DNA of 64,000 bases from positions 310,001 to 374,000 of the forward strand of contig NZ_JAJEJP010000003.1 of assembly GCF_021390495.1 (NCBI RefSeq), written 5' to 3'. Origin of the DNA: Paraburkholderia sp. ZP32-5 (lineage in GTDB: Bacteria > Pseudomonadota > Gammaproteobacteria > Burkholderiales > Burkholderiaceae). Below the pieces are notes generated by a model, which ran no database searches, was not told the origin of the DNA, and saw nothing but the letters and a program-made list of their open reading frames with translations. This document shows, piece by piece, positions 42,414 to 52,017 of this stretch; positions within the stretch are counted from its first letter, which is position 1, and each line of letters begins with the position of its first letter. The translations under genes were made by a program, and so were the position numbers.

Positions 42414-45356
42414 ATGCTAAGAGAAATACGGAATGGCGCCGTAGGGGTAGCCATAACCCTGTTATTGGCGGCTTGCGGTGGTTCGAACAATCCGTCATCG
42501 CAGGGTTCGTCGACGGGGGCATCGCAACCGTCGGGACCTTCGGGCGGTGACACGTCCAACCCGGGCGGCGGTTCGACGACTCCCCCGGTCGCCAACTCGC
42601 TCACGCAGTACGTGAACCCGCTGATCGGTACGGCACCGGGCACGTCGCCGACGCCGACCGCGCACGGCGCGGGCGGCAACACGCTGCCGGCGGCTGGTTT
42701 GCCGTCGGGCATGGTGCAGTGGGGCCCGGATACCAACACGACCCCGGCGGGCAGCAACACCGCCGAGCCGGGCTCGCCGCCGGGCTACTACTACGACTTC
42801 AACTCGATCGCCGGTTTCAGCCTGACCCATATGACGGGTACGGGCGGCGAGGGCAATGACGGTGAAATCCCGTTCATGGCGACGACCACGCTCGCCAACC
42901 TGACGCCGACGTTCTCGCACGCGAACGAGACCGCGAAGCCGGGCTACTACGCGGTGGCGCTCGACAACCAGGTGAAGGTCGAACTGACCGCGACGCTGCG
43001 CACGGGCATGGGGCGCTTCACGTTCCCGGCGAGCAGCCCCGAGTTCGTCCGGATCGATACGACGCATACCAACACGCTGACGGCGACGACGGGTTCGATC
43101 ACGCAATTGTCGAACACCGAACTGGCCGGCTTTTCGGTGGGCGGCGACTTCGAAGGCGCGGCGAGCCGCGTGCCGGTCTATTTCTACGCTGTGTTCAACC
43201 AGCCGTTCTCGGCCACGTCGACGGTTAGCTCCGGTGTAGCGACGCTCTCGTTCGACGCGGGCACGCCGGTGCTCGTCAAGGTCGGTATCTCGTACGTCAG
43301 CATGGCGAACGCGAAGCTGAACGTGACGAACGAAAACGCCGGCTGGGACTTCGACGGTACCAAGAATGCCGCCGACACGGCCTGGAACCAGCGTCTGCAG
43401 TCGATCACCCTCGCGTCGGGCACCCCGGCCGCGACGATGACGAACTTCTACACCGCGCTCTATCACACGCTGTGGGCGCCGAGCATTTTCAGCGACTCGA
43501 ACGGCCAGTACCTCGGCTTCGACGGCACGACCCATACGCTCGCGAGCGGCCAGCAGGCGCAGTACTCCGGCTTCTCGAATTGGGACGTCTATCGTTCGCA
43601 GATGCCGTTGCGCGCGATGCTGTATCCGACCGAAACGAGCGACATGGTGCAGTCGCTGCTGAACGACGCGGATCAGTGCGGCGCGATTCCGCGCTGGGTC
43701 AACGACAACTATGACTCCGGCACGATGGTCGGCGACGGCGGCACGAACATCGTTGCGAGCGCATACGCATTCGGCGCGAAGAACTTCAACACGGCTAGCG
43801 CGCTGAACCACATCATGGCGCAGCTGAACACGAACAACCTGGCCGTTTGCAAGAACGCATCCGGTACGACGATCGGCGTGAACGGCGGCCGCTCGACGTA
43901 TCTGAAGTTCGGCTACATCACGTCGGGTGAAACCGCGATCGCTTCGTCGAGCCTCGAGTACAACCAGACCGACTTCGCCGCATCGCAGTTCGCGGCCGCG
44001 CTCGGCAACACGTGGATGGCGCAGCAGGCGCTGGGCCGTTCGGCCGGCTGGCAGTATTCGATCAACACGGCGTCCACGCCGCCGCTGCTCGAAGGCCGTC
44101 AGACGAGCGGTGCGTTCGACAGCGAAACGCCGACCAGTACCGACAACTACGATCAGGGCAGCGCGGAGCAGTACACGTGGATGGTGCCCTGGAACCTGAC
44201 CGGTCTCGTCAACACGCTGGGCGGCAACACGACGGTCCAGACGCGACTCGACGCGCTGCAAACCAACCTCAATGCGGGCAATGGCGCGGCTAACCTGTAC
44301 ATCGGTAACGAGCCTTCGTTCGCGATTCCGTGGGTGTACAACTGGGCAGGCGCACCGTCGAAGACGAGCGATCTGATCCAGAAGATCGTCACGACGCAGT
44401 TCGCTGCAACGCCGGGCGGTCTGCCGGGCAACGACGATATGGGCGCGATGTCGAGCTGGTATGTGTGGGCGACGCTCGGTATGTATCCGGAAGTGCCGGG
44501 TGTGGCAGGTTTCGCGCTGCATAGCCCGCAAGTTTCGGGTGCAACGATCACGCTCGAAAACGGCAAGACGATCGCGATCACCGCGGCTGGTGCGCCGAAC
44601 TCGAACTACGTGCAGTCGCTGCAGGTGAACGGCAAGGCAGTTGCTACGCCGTGGCTGTCGTACTCCGACGTGTCGAACGGCGGGACGATGACCTACGCGA
44701 TGGGTAGCTCGGCTTCGTCGTGGGGCACGGGTGCGGCGAATGTACCGCCGTCGTTCGGTCTGCCGGAGTACGCAAACCTTGCCGCCGCGTTCAACAACCA
44801 GGGCTTCAGCCTTGACGGCAGCGTGGCGAACACCGGCCTCGGCGCGGCATTCGACGGCAGCCTGAACAGCTATTCGACGACGGCGCTGGCAGGTGTGATC
44901 GGTGGTGCAGGCACGGTGACGACGCTCGGTGCGACGTTCACGCTGCCGGTCAATCTGACGGCGAACCAGCAGGCGCTCGACAACGTCGTGGTGGCCGGTC
45001 AGACGATCGACATGCCGGCCGGTTCGACGGGTTCGAGCGTGGTGTTCCTCGGCGCGTCGGGTAACGGTCCGAGCACGGGCACGGTGGTGGTCAACTACAC
45101 CGACGGCACGAACACATCCGCGTCGCTGACGCTGGACGATGGCACGTTGAACGGCGGCGGCGGTACGTTGACGAACACGCAAGTCGCGCTGATGCCGTAT
45201 CGCAACACGGCGACGGGCGGCAAGGACAACACGAAGAGCTACCTGTTCTCGCAGGCCATCACGATCAATCCGGCCAAGACGGTGAAGAGCGTGACGCTGC
45301 CCGCGAATGTCAGCGCCGGCAAGATGCACATCTTCGGTATCGCAGTGGCTCCCTGA
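42414..45356 (+). CDS. GH92-family alpha-mannosidase lipoprotein
   Basis: A 980-residue exported lipoprotein: signal with lipobox LLLAAC (Cys21), then a Gly/Ser/Pro-rich linker to about residue 60. The GH92 catalytic core follows (about 62-750): YVNPLIGT, GNTLPAAGLPSGMVQWGPDT, FSLTHMTGTGG, a GNEPSF motif with the likely catalytic Glu, and GLPGNDDMGAMSSWYVWATLGMYP with the catalytic Asp region. The C-terminal about 200 residues (AFNNQGFSLDG, FDGSLNSYSTTAL) look like a carbohydrate-binding or beta-sandwich module found in other GH92 enzymes. GH92 enzymes are Ca2+-dependent exo-alpha-mannosidases. A terminator hairpin follows. Confidence 0.93.
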   Translation: MLREIRNGAVGVAITLLLAACGGSNNPSSQGSSTGASQPSGPSGGDTSNPGGGSTTPPVANSLTQYVNPLIGTAPGTSPTPTAHGAGGNTLPAAGLPSGMVQWGPDTNTTPAGSNTAEPGSPPGYYYDFNSIAGFSLTHMTGTGGEGNDGEIPFMATTTLANLTPTFSHANETAKPGYYAVALDNQVKVELTATLRTGMGRFTFPASSPEFVRIDTTHTNTLTATTGSITQLSNTELAGFSVGGDFEGAASRVPVYFYAVFNQPFSATSTVSSGVATLSFDAGTPVLVKVGISYVSMANAKLNVTNENAGWDFDGTKNAADTAWNQRLQSITLASGTPAATMTNFYTALYHTLWAPSIFSDSNGQYLGFDGTTHTLASGQQAQYSGFSNWDVYRSQMPLRAMLYPTETSDMVQSLLNDADQCGAIPRWVNDNYDSGTMVGDGGTNIVASAYAFGAKNFNTASALNHIMAQLNTNNLAVCKNASGTTIGVNGGRSTYLKFGYITSGETAIASSSLEYNQTDFAASQFAAALGNTWMAQQALGRSAGWQYSINTASTPPLLEGRQTSGAFDSETPTSTDNYDQGSAEQYTWMVPWNLTGLVNTLGGNTTVQTRLDALQTNLNAGNGAANLYIGNEPSFAIPWVYNWAGAPSKTSDLIQKIVTTQFAATPGGLPGNDDMGAMSSWYVWATLGMYPEVPGVAGFALHSPQVSGATITLENGKTIAITAAGAPNSNYVQSLQVNGKAVATPWLSYSDVSNGGTMTYAMGSSASSWGTGAANVPPSFGLPEYANLAAAFNNQGFSLDGSVANTGLGAAFDGSLNSYSTTALAGVIGGAGTVTTLGATFTLPVNLTANQQALDNVVVAGQTIDMPAGSTGSSVVFLGASGNGPSTGTVVVNYTDGTNTSASLTLDDGTLNGGGGTLTNTQVALMPYRNTATGGKDNTKSYLFSQAITINPAKTVKSVTLPANVSAGKMHIFGIAVAP

Positions 45357-45454
45357 GCCATCTGATGGGCGGTCGCGCATCCGATGTGACGACGGTGTAG
45401 TACGCGTCGTCGCGGCTGGAAGCGCGCCGCTCGCTTCGATGAATCACTTCTGAA

Positions 45455-45483
45455 CTGCGAGGCCATTTCCGATGGCCTCGCAG
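45455..45483 (+). terminator. Terminator after the GH92 gene
   Basis: A perfect 12-bp stem, CTGCGAGGCCAT/ATGGCCTCGCAG, with a 5-base loop followed by CGTCGTTT lies about 100 bp after the mannosidase stop. Confidence 0.75.
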
Positions 45484-45527
45484 CGTCGTTTCCCGATGCC
45501 AGATGAGGCGTCATCAAGTATTGGCAC

Positions 45528-45743
45528 ATGATGGACTTCCGACCTATTGCTCCGCGCTACGCAGCCTGGGAATATCTGCTCAAGCATGGCACCTGGCCAG
45601 GCGCCGCGCCCGATTGGGCGCCCAACGTCGAGACCCGCGTCGACACGACGACCGCGATGTATGCGGTGATCGACGAACTGGCTGCTCTGGTGTCTCGCTA
45701 CCATGCGGCGCGCCATGGCGCGACGGGCGACATCGGCGATTGA
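45528..45743 (+). CDS. Possible small protein of unknown function (71 aa)
   Basis: A short frame, MMDFRPIAPRYAAWEYLLKHG..., ends in a helix-like ELAALVSRYHAARHG stretch. Composition is protein-like (several aromatics, balanced charge), but no good ribosome site precedes it and I recognise no family. It sits alone between the mannosidase terminator and a LysR gene. It may be a genuine small gene or a chance frame. Confidence 0.3.
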   Translation: MMDFRPIAPRYAAWEYLLKHGTWPGAAPDWAPNVETRVDTTTAMYAVIDELAALVSRYHAARHGATGDIGD

Positions 45744-46150
45744 TTGCGATTCGCGATGTGCGATGCGTGATTCTTCGTACGCGCAATTCGCGCTGGATTT
45801 GCCGGGTGGTAATGAAGCTCGTACGGACTGAGTTGAGCTGAGCTGAGCGCCGAGTGGTTTAACTGACGTATCAGACATCACGCTGGATTCGAGCGAGGGT
45901 GATATTTGCCCGCCGGCTTCGGAAGGCAACTAACTGTCTAGCCGATCGGTTCTCGCAGACAAACGTCAACCCCGAGTTTTATTGCTGAGCCATCGCTCCT
46001 ATTGGCTGGCAGAAAGAAGCGCTTACTTTTCGCGACGAGCCGAGCGGCTTTCGAGGCCGATGGCGGTGCCGGCGCAGTAGCGCATGTGCGTGCGGTGTGC
46101 TTTACGCGGTTCGCGTTTCAGTCGCCTTCAGAAAATCCCCTTCACAGCAC
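45744..46150. other. Gap before the LysR gene at 46151
   Basis: About 400 bp with no supported gene. It includes a short run of TGAGC-like units near 45828-45848. No promoter for the leftward LysR gene is expected here, since this is its 3' side. Confidence 0.45.
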
Positions 46151-47023
46151 TCAAATCACCTCCTTCAACTGCCGCACGATCGCCGCGGTCACCCCCATCT
46201 TGTCGTGCTGCGCACGCTCCAGCATGCCGACGTTGCGCTTGCCGCCAGTCTCCGGCAGCGGCACCACGCGCAGCGCTTCATCACGCATCCACGATGAACG
46301 CCGCAGCAGCGGCACCACCGCGACGCCGATCCCCTGGCGCACGAGTTCGGCGATCCCTTCCAGCGAGTTCAGTTCGAGAAACTCGTTGACCTTGATGCGC
46401 TGCTTGCGCAACGCACGATCGATGATCGCGCCGGTACGCTGCGTTCTGTCGAAGCGCAGAAAGCGCTGCGTACGCAGCAGTTCCGCGACCGACTCCTTGG
46501 CCATGTTGGTATTCGCGAGCAGCACGAGCGGTTCCGAATAGAGCGGCGTCCATTGCACGCTGGCCGGCCGCCGGCCCGGCGTATCGATGATCACGGCCGC
46601 ATCGATCTCGCCGGAATCGACGCGCGCGGCGAGGTCGACCGATTTCGCAGCCGTGATACGCACATCGAGATTCGGCCGGCTCATCTTCAGATGCGCGGCG
46701 GCTTCGGCCAGCGCGCCGACGACCGATTCGACCGCGCCGATCGATACCGGCCCGACGTCTTCCTCGAGGCCACCGGCCGTCATACGCATCGCCTCGTACA
46801 CGGCGAGCAGACGCTGCGCGTGCGGCAGCAGGCTCTTGCCCATCGCGTTGAGCATCACCTTGCGGCCGCTGCGATCGAACAGTTCATGTTTGAACTCGGT
46901 TTCGAGCGCGCGCATCTGCATGCTGACCGCCGACTGGGTCAGCGCCATCTGCTCGGCGGCAACCGCAAACGAGCCGTGGCGCGCGACGGCCGTAAAAGTA
47001 CGCAGAAAGCGGATCGTGCTCAA
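46151..47023 (-). CDS. LysR-family regulator divergent from the MHS carrier operon
   Basis: About 290 residues from a TTG at 47023 (STIRFLRTFTAVARHGSFAVAAEQMALTQSAVSMQMRALE), preceded by GAGG. The frame extends to an ATG at 47122, but the extra 33 residues are unlike LysR N-termini. HTH at about 3-60, effector domain at about 88-285. It is divergent from the MFS (MHS)/M20/DUF2817 genes and probably controls them in response to their substrate. Confidence 0.87.
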   Translation of the reverse strand: MSTIRFLRTFTAVARHGSFAVAAEQMALTQSAVSMQMRALETEFKHELFDRSGRKVMLNAMGKSLLPHAQRLLAVYEAMRMTAGGLEEDVGPVSIGAVESVVGALAEAAAHLKMSRPNLDVRITAAKSVDLAARVDSGEIDAAVIIDTPGRRPASVQWTPLYSEPLVLLANTNMAKESVAELLRTQRFLRFDRTQRTGAIIDRALRKQRIKVNEFLELNSLEGIAELVRQGIGVAVVPLLRRSSWMRDEALRVVPLPETGGKRNVGMLERAQHDKMGVTAAIVRQLKEVI

Positions 47024-47312
47024 GATTGCCTCGGCGGGAAAGAAGCGATGGAGGGGAAGCGAGTGCGCGCGCGACCATTCAGCCGCGCGCCGATACATCA
47101 AATTTCTTGAAGCGAATGACAAGAAATTTTAGCTTTTCTTGATTTAAGTGGCTATGGACAATGAGGTTCAAACATCAGGCGATGTCGCGCGCAGGCCGCC
47201 AGCGCGGGTTACAGCCAGATTCAAAGCCCGATTTACAGCCCGCGCGATTCACGCGAAAACAACCGATGCCGCACTCGGGAACTCACCCAGCGGCACACAC
47301 AAGGAGACAGGA

Positions 47313-48638
47313 ATGGATGTATCCGTGCAACGACGCGAGGCCGACGCGTTGCCCCATATCGCACCGGCAGCAAAGTCGTTCGACGCTCGGGTGATCGTCG
47401 TCGCCACGATCGGCAATGCGCTCGAATGGTTCGATTTCACCGTCTTCTCCTTCTTCGCCGCGATCATCGCGAAGCAGTTCTTTCCCAGTGACAACGCCAC
47501 CGCATCGCTGCTCGCCGCCTGGACCACGTTCGGCGTCGGCTTCCTGACGCGGCCGCTCGGCGGCATCATCCTCGGCAATTACGCGGACCGTCATGGCCGC
47601 AAATCCGCGCTCGTCGTGACGATTTCGCTGATGGCGGTCGGCGTCGGCATCATCGCGCTGGCGCCCACCTATTCGCAGATCGGTATCTTCGCGCCGATCC
47701 TGATGCTGATCGGCCGCTTTTTGCAGGGCTTTTCCGCGGGCGGCGAAGTGGGCAGCGCGACCGCGTTTCTGGTCGAACACGCGCCGGTGGAGCGGCGCGG
47801 CGTGTACGGCAGCTTCCAGATGATCAGCCAGGCCTGCAGCATGTTGCTCGGCGCACTGACCGGTGTCGCGCTCACGCGTTTGCTGAGCGCGCAACAACTC
47901 GAAGATTTCGGCTGGCGCATTCCGTTCATGCTCGGTCTGCTGATCGTGCCGGTCGGTCTCTATGTGCGCTCGAAGCTCGATGAGTCGCCGGTTTTCAGGC
48001 AGCAGGCCAAACACGCGCCGGCCAGAAAGGCGCCGTTTCTCGAATCGATCGTCGTGCACTGGCGCGCGATTCTCGCCGGCTTCGGCCTCACTGTGTACGG
48101 CACGATCGGCACGTATATCTTCTATTACTACATGCCGAGCTATGCGACGAAGACGCTCGACATCCCGTTCGCGAGCAGCGTGATTGCGTCGTGCTGCGCG
48201 GCGATCGCGTATATCGTCGCGACGTTCGCGTCCGGTTTTATCTCCGATGCGCTGGGCCGCAAGAAGCCGATGGTGGCGTCGACCGTGCTGAGCCTCGTGA
48301 TCTCGTATCCGCTGTTCGCGCTGCTGACGAGCCACCCGACCTTGCCGGTGCTGATTTTCGTGCAGTGCTGCCTGATGGCGTCGCTCGGTTTGTTCCAGGG
48401 CTCGTATTGCGCATTCGTCTGCGAGCTGTTCCCGTCGCATGTGCGCTCGACCGGCATGGCGATCGGCTACAACTTTGCGGTGATGATCTTCGGCGGTTTT
48501 GCGGGCGCGATTGCCACGCTGCTGATCAAGATCACCGAAGACAAGCTCGCTGTCGTGTACTACGGCCTGTTCGGCTGCGTGATCGGTCTCGTGACGATCG
48601 CGATGCTGAAGGACCGCTCGAAGCAACCGCTGCTTTGA
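47313..48638 (+). CDS. MFS transporter, metabolite:H+ symporter (MHS) type
   Basis: A 441-residue, 12-helix importer. The MHS signature GNALEWFDFTVFSFFAAIIAKQFFP opens helix 1, followed by GVGFLTRPLGGIILGNYADRHGRKSAL and GFSAGGEVGSATAFLVEHAP. AAGGAGAC lies 8 bp upstream of the ATG. MHS carriers move organic acids and osmolytes (citrate, 2-oxoglutarate, proline/betaine, shikimate) with protons. It is followed by an M20 amidohydrolase gene 127 bp on, so it likely imports an N-acylated or peptide-like acid. Confidence 0.92.
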   Translation: MDVSVQRREADALPHIAPAAKSFDARVIVVATIGNALEWFDFTVFSFFAAIIAKQFFPSDNATASLLAAWTTFGVGFLTRPLGGIILGNYADRHGRKSALVVTISLMAVGVGIIALAPTYSQIGIFAPILMLIGRFLQGFSAGGEVGSATAFLVEHAPVERRGVYGSFQMISQACSMLLGALTGVALTRLLSAQQLEDFGWRIPFMLGLLIVPVGLYVRSKLDESPVFRQQAKHAPARKAPFLESIVVHWRAILAGFGLTVYGTIGTYIFYYYMPSYATKTLDIPFASSVIASCCAAIAYIVATFASGFISDALGRKKPMVASTVLSLVISYPLFALLTSHPTLPVLIFVQCCLMASLGLFQGSYCAFVCELFPSHVRSTGMAIGYNFAVMIFGGFAGAIATLLIKITEDKLAVVYYGLFGCVIGLVTIAMLKDRSKQPLL

Positions 48639-48765
48639 TTGTCGCTGCTTTATTTGTAGATATAAGCTGTGATCCGCTGATACTTTCGATACCCGAACCC
48701 GGCCGTTCACATCCGCGCGCATGATGCGCACCGTTCGAACGGCCGCTGAAGAAAAGGAAACCCCA

Positions 48766-49959
48766 ATGAAGATCATCCCCGAAATTGCGCACGCCAATCC
48801 CGGCATTCAGGCGATTCGCCGCGACATCCACGCGCATCCGGAGCTGTGCTACGAAGAGAACCGCACCGCCGACGTCGTCGCGAAGCAACTCGAATCGTGG
48901 GGCCTCGAAGTCACGCGCGGGCTCGGCAAGACCGGTGTGGTTGGTGTACTGCGCAACGGTTCGAGCAGCAAGGCGGTCGGCCTGCGCGCCGATATGGACG
49001 CGCTGCCGATCCAGGAACTGAACACGTTCGAGCATGCGTCGCAGCATCCGGGCAAGATGCACGCGTGCGGCCACGACGGCCATACCGCGATGCTGCTCGG
49101 CGCCGCGCAGTATCTGTCGAAGCATCGCAACTTCGACGGCACGGTAGTGTTTATTTTCCAGCCGGCCGAAGAAGGCGGCGGCGGCGCGAAGGCGATGATC
49201 GAAGATGGTCTGTTCCAGCGCTTTCCGGTCGATGCGGTGTTCGCGCTGCATAACTGGCCGGGCATGCCGGCCGGCGAATTCGGCGCGCGTGTCGGCGCGA
49301 CCCAGGCATCGAGCAACGAATTCAAGATCACGGTGAAGGGCGTCGGCGCGCACGCGGCGATTCCGCACAACGGCATCGATCCGGTGTTCACCGCGATGCA
49401 GATCGGCACCGGCCTGCAAAGCATCATGACGCGCAACAAGCGTCCGATCGACGCGGCCGTGCTGTCGATCACGCAGATCAACGCGGGCGAAGCCGTTAAC
49501 GTGATTCCCGATACCGCGACGCTGGCCGGCACGGTGCGCACGTTCTCGGTGGAAGTGCTGGATCTGATCGAAAGCCGCATGAAGCAGCTCGCCGAAGCAA
49601 CCGCGCTCGCATATGGCTGCTCGGTCGAGTTCTCGTTCCGCCGCAACTATCCGCCGACCGTCAACACCGAGAAGGAAACCCACTTCGCGCTCGGCGTGAT
49701 GCAGCAAATCGTTGGCAACGACCACGTCGAAACGAACATCGATCCGACGATGGGCGCCGAAGACTTCTCGTTCATGCTGCTCGAAAAGCCGGGCTGCTAT
49801 GCGTACATCGGCAATGGTGACGGCGCGCACCGCGACCATGGTCACGGGCTCGGGCCGTGCATGCTGCACAACACCAGCTACGATTTCAACGACGACGTGC
49901 TGTCGCTCGGCTCGACGTACTGGGTGCGTCTGACCGAATCGTTCCTGAGCCAGGCCTGA
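48766..49959 (+). CDS. M20D-family amidohydrolase (hippurate/N-acyl-amino-acid hydrolase type)
   Basis: A 397-residue cytoplasmic metal-dependent hydrolase. Metal and catalytic motifs are LRADMDALPIQE, MHACGHDGHTAMLLGAA and FQPAEEGGGGAKAMI; the dimerisation domain contains GVGAHAAIPHNGIDP and NVIPDTATLAGTVRTF; the C-terminal metal region is MGAEDFSFML. The start at 48766 has AAGGAAA upstream and matches the family start; an earlier in-frame ATG at 48721 is less likely. M20D enzymes cleave amide-linked amino acids, including hippurate, N-acetyl-amino acids and plant auxin conjugates. Confidence 0.93.
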   Translation: MKIIPEIAHANPGIQAIRRDIHAHPELCYEENRTADVVAKQLESWGLEVTRGLGKTGVVGVLRNGSSSKAVGLRADMDALPIQELNTFEHASQHPGKMHACGHDGHTAMLLGAAQYLSKHRNFDGTVVFIFQPAEEGGGGAKAMIEDGLFQRFPVDAVFALHNWPGMPAGEFGARVGATQASSNEFKITVKGVGAHAAIPHNGIDPVFTAMQIGTGLQSIMTRNKRPIDAAVLSITQINAGEAVNVIPDTATLAGTVRTFSVEVLDLIESRMKQLAEATALAYGCSVEFSFRRNYPPTVNTEKETHFALGVMQQIVGNDHVETNIDPTMGAEDFSFMLLEKPGCYAYIGNGDGAHRDHGHGLGPCMLHNTSYDFNDDVLSLGSTYWVRLTESFLSQA

Positions 49960-50015
49960 TCGTTGTCGTAACTGTGCCGTCCGTATCCTCGCCGCGCGCG
50001 TTATCTGGAGATGCA

Positions 50016-51113
50016 ATGAATCCATCGTCGTATTTCGCTTCGTCGTATCAGAACGCGCGGCAGTTGTATCAGCGGTCCGCCGCGGATACGGACGCGTACT
50101 TCGAAAGCCACGTGATCCCGGATCAGCGCGGCCTCGAAGGCGAGGAACTCGCCACCGATGTCGTATGGCTCGGCCCTCAAAGCGCGCGCCGCTTGCTGGT
50201 GCTGACTTCGGGTACACATGGCGTCGAAGGCTTTTGCGGCTCGGCCGCACAGGTCGCGTTATTGCATGACCGGCCGCTGCACGCGCTGCTCGACAAGCTG
50301 AACGTCGCGATTCTCGTCGTGCATGCGATCAATCCGTATGGCTTTTCGCATTTAAGCCGCACCAACGAGGACAACGTCGACCTGAACCGCAACAGCATCG
50401 ATTTCTCGAAGCCGTTGCCGGTCAATCCCGCGTATGACGATCTGCACGCGTTGCTGGTGCCGCAAGAGTGGCCGCCGTCGCAGGAGAACGCGGCGGCGAT
50501 CGCGAAATACATCGAGGAACGCGGCGAATCTGCTTATCAACAGGCGCTGACTATCGGGCAATATCGGCATGCCGACGGAATGTTCTTCGGTGGCGCGCGT
50601 ACGGTGTGGAGCACGCGTCTGTTGCAGACGCTGCTCAAAAAATTCGGCACAGCGTGCGACAGCATCGGCTGGATCGATTTTCATACGGGGCTCGGTCCTT
50701 ACGGACACGGCGAGAAAATCTGCGTCGGGCAACTCGGCGCGCAGGAGTTGCAACGGGCGCGCGCATGGTGGGGCGCCGACGTGACGAGTCCGCTCGACGG
50801 CACATCGGTCGCGGCCAATGTCGCGGGCCCGGTGCTCGACACGCTGCGCCGCACTTGCACGCATGCGCGCACGACGGCGATCGCGATCGAATACGGCACG
50901 GTGCCGCTCGTCGACATGCTGCACCGGCTGCGCGCCGATAGCTGGGTGCGCCAGCATCCGGACGCCGACCCGCGGCAGATCGACACGATTCGCGCGGAGA
51001 TTCGTGCTGGCTTCTATTGCGAAGACGATGTGTGGCGCGGGCTGATTCTCGGCCAGGCGCGCGCGGCGATCTTGCAGGCGGTGATGGGTTTGTCGCGAGA
51101 TGCGGCGGCCTGA
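50016..51113 (+). CDS. DUF2817 family, M14-like zinc carboxypeptidase-type protein
   Basis: A 365-residue protein. VLTSGTHGVEGFCGSAAQVALL and the NEDNVDLNRN block match the metal-binding region of DUF2817/succinylglutamate-desuccinylase-like M14 proteins, and WIDFHTGLGPYGHGE carries the third metal ligand. The Glu in AIAIEYGTVP could act as the catalytic residue. GGAG lies 5 bp before the ATG, and the gene starts 56 bp after the M20 gene. The family is not well characterised. A role in trimming peptides or amino-acid conjugates is inferred from fold and neighbours. Confidence 0.85.
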   Translation: MNPSSYFASSYQNARQLYQRSAADTDAYFESHVIPDQRGLEGEELATDVVWLGPQSARRLLVLTSGTHGVEGFCGSAAQVALLHDRPLHALLDKLNVAILVVHAINPYGFSHLSRTNEDNVDLNRNSIDFSKPLPVNPAYDDLHALLVPQEWPPSQENAAAIAKYIEERGESAYQQALTIGQYRHADGMFFGGARTVWSTRLLQTLLKKFGTACDSIGWIDFHTGLGPYGHGEKICVGQLGAQELQRARAWWGADVTSPLDGTSVAANVAGPVLDTLRRTCTHARTTAIAIEYGTVPLVDMLHRLRADSWVRQHPDADPRQIDTIRAEIRAGFYCEDDVWRGLILGQARAAILQAVMGLSRDAAA

Positions 51114-51311
51114 CCCTAGAAAAAAGCACCCTCCGCAATCCCCAAGATCCCTAAGGATTGTCTCCGCAACATCAACAAAGCGTCTCCCGGATGCATGTTT
51201 ATCCGCCACTGACGCACCGCCATACTGCTTCCATGCCTGGAGTCTGAGCGCGCACCGTTCTATCGACGCGCCGGCTCCGGGCGCTTCTGGAACTTTCAAT
51301 TGGCGGCGTCC

Positions 51312-51983
51312 ATGCTTACAAGACAGGCGATCGACTCGGGCGAATATCTCGACCATTTCGAGTCGCTGCCGAACCTTTGGTCGACGGAGCGCATCGAGCG
51401 CTCGCTCGCGGAAACCATCAAATCGAAGCCCGCGCAAACGCGCGATATCTGGATCTTCGCGTACGGCTCGCTGATGTGGAATCCACTCGTGCACTTCGCC
51501 GACCGGCAGGTCGCGACGCTGCACGGCTGGCATCGCAGCTTCTGTCTTCACATGCATATCGGCCGCGGCAGTACCGAGACGCCGGGGCGCATGCTCGCGC
51601 TCGAAGAAGGCGGTCATACGCATGCTGTCGCACTGAAACTGTCGTCGCCGACGATGGCCGAAGAGCTGAGGCTCGTGTGGATTCGCGAGATGGTGCTGGG
51701 TTCGTATCGGCCGTTGTGGGTGCCGATTACGCTGGCCGATGGCGAAACAACGCACGCGATCGCCTTCGTCGCCGAAACGGATGTCGAACAGTACGCGGTC
51801 GATTCGCGTGTGTCGACGGTTGCGCCGCTGATCGCGAGTGCCGCGGGACGATTCGGCAGTAACGCCGAGTACCTGTTCAAGCTGCATGCCGCGCTCGACG
51901 AGTGCCGCTTGTACGATCCGTATATCGACGCCCTCGCCGGTGAAGTGCAACGGCTGTTGTCGCGCCGCCCGGCAGGCAAATGA
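51312..51983 (+). CDS. ChaC-like gamma-glutamylcyclotransferase
   Basis: A 223-residue protein with the family motif IFAYGSLMWNP and the substrate-binding GWHRSFCLHMHIGRGSTETPGRMLALEEGG. The Glu in WIREMV is in the position expected for the catalytic acid. ChaC enzymes convert gamma-glutamyl groups of glutathione or other gamma-glutamyl peptides to 5-oxoproline. The ATG at 51312 is preferred over an in-frame TTG at 51300. A 198-bp gap separates it from the DUF2817 gene, so co-transcription is uncertain. It ends 34 bp before a LysR gene. Confidence 0.9.
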   Translation: MLTRQAIDSGEYLDHFESLPNLWSTERIERSLAETIKSKPAQTRDIWIFAYGSLMWNPLVHFADRQVATLHGWHRSFCLHMHIGRGSTETPGRMLALEEGGHTHAVALKLSSPTMAEELRLVWIREMVLGSYRPLWVPITLADGETTHAIAFVAETDVEQYAVDSRVSTVAPLIASAAGRFGSNAEYLFKLHAALDECRLYDPYIDALAGEVQRLLSRRPAGK

Positions 51984-52017
51984 CGCAAGCCGTCGATGCT
52001 TGCGCGGCGTAAACGCA

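Noticed and set aside
42495..45380. 961-codon open frame antisense to the GH92 gene
   Set aside because: It is Arg/Val/His-rich, has no recognisable domain and mirrors the GC-biased third positions of the mannosidase gene, which has clear catalytic motifs.
45828..45848. Short run of TGAGC-like units
   Set aside because: Only about three imperfect units, too short to support a variable repeat.
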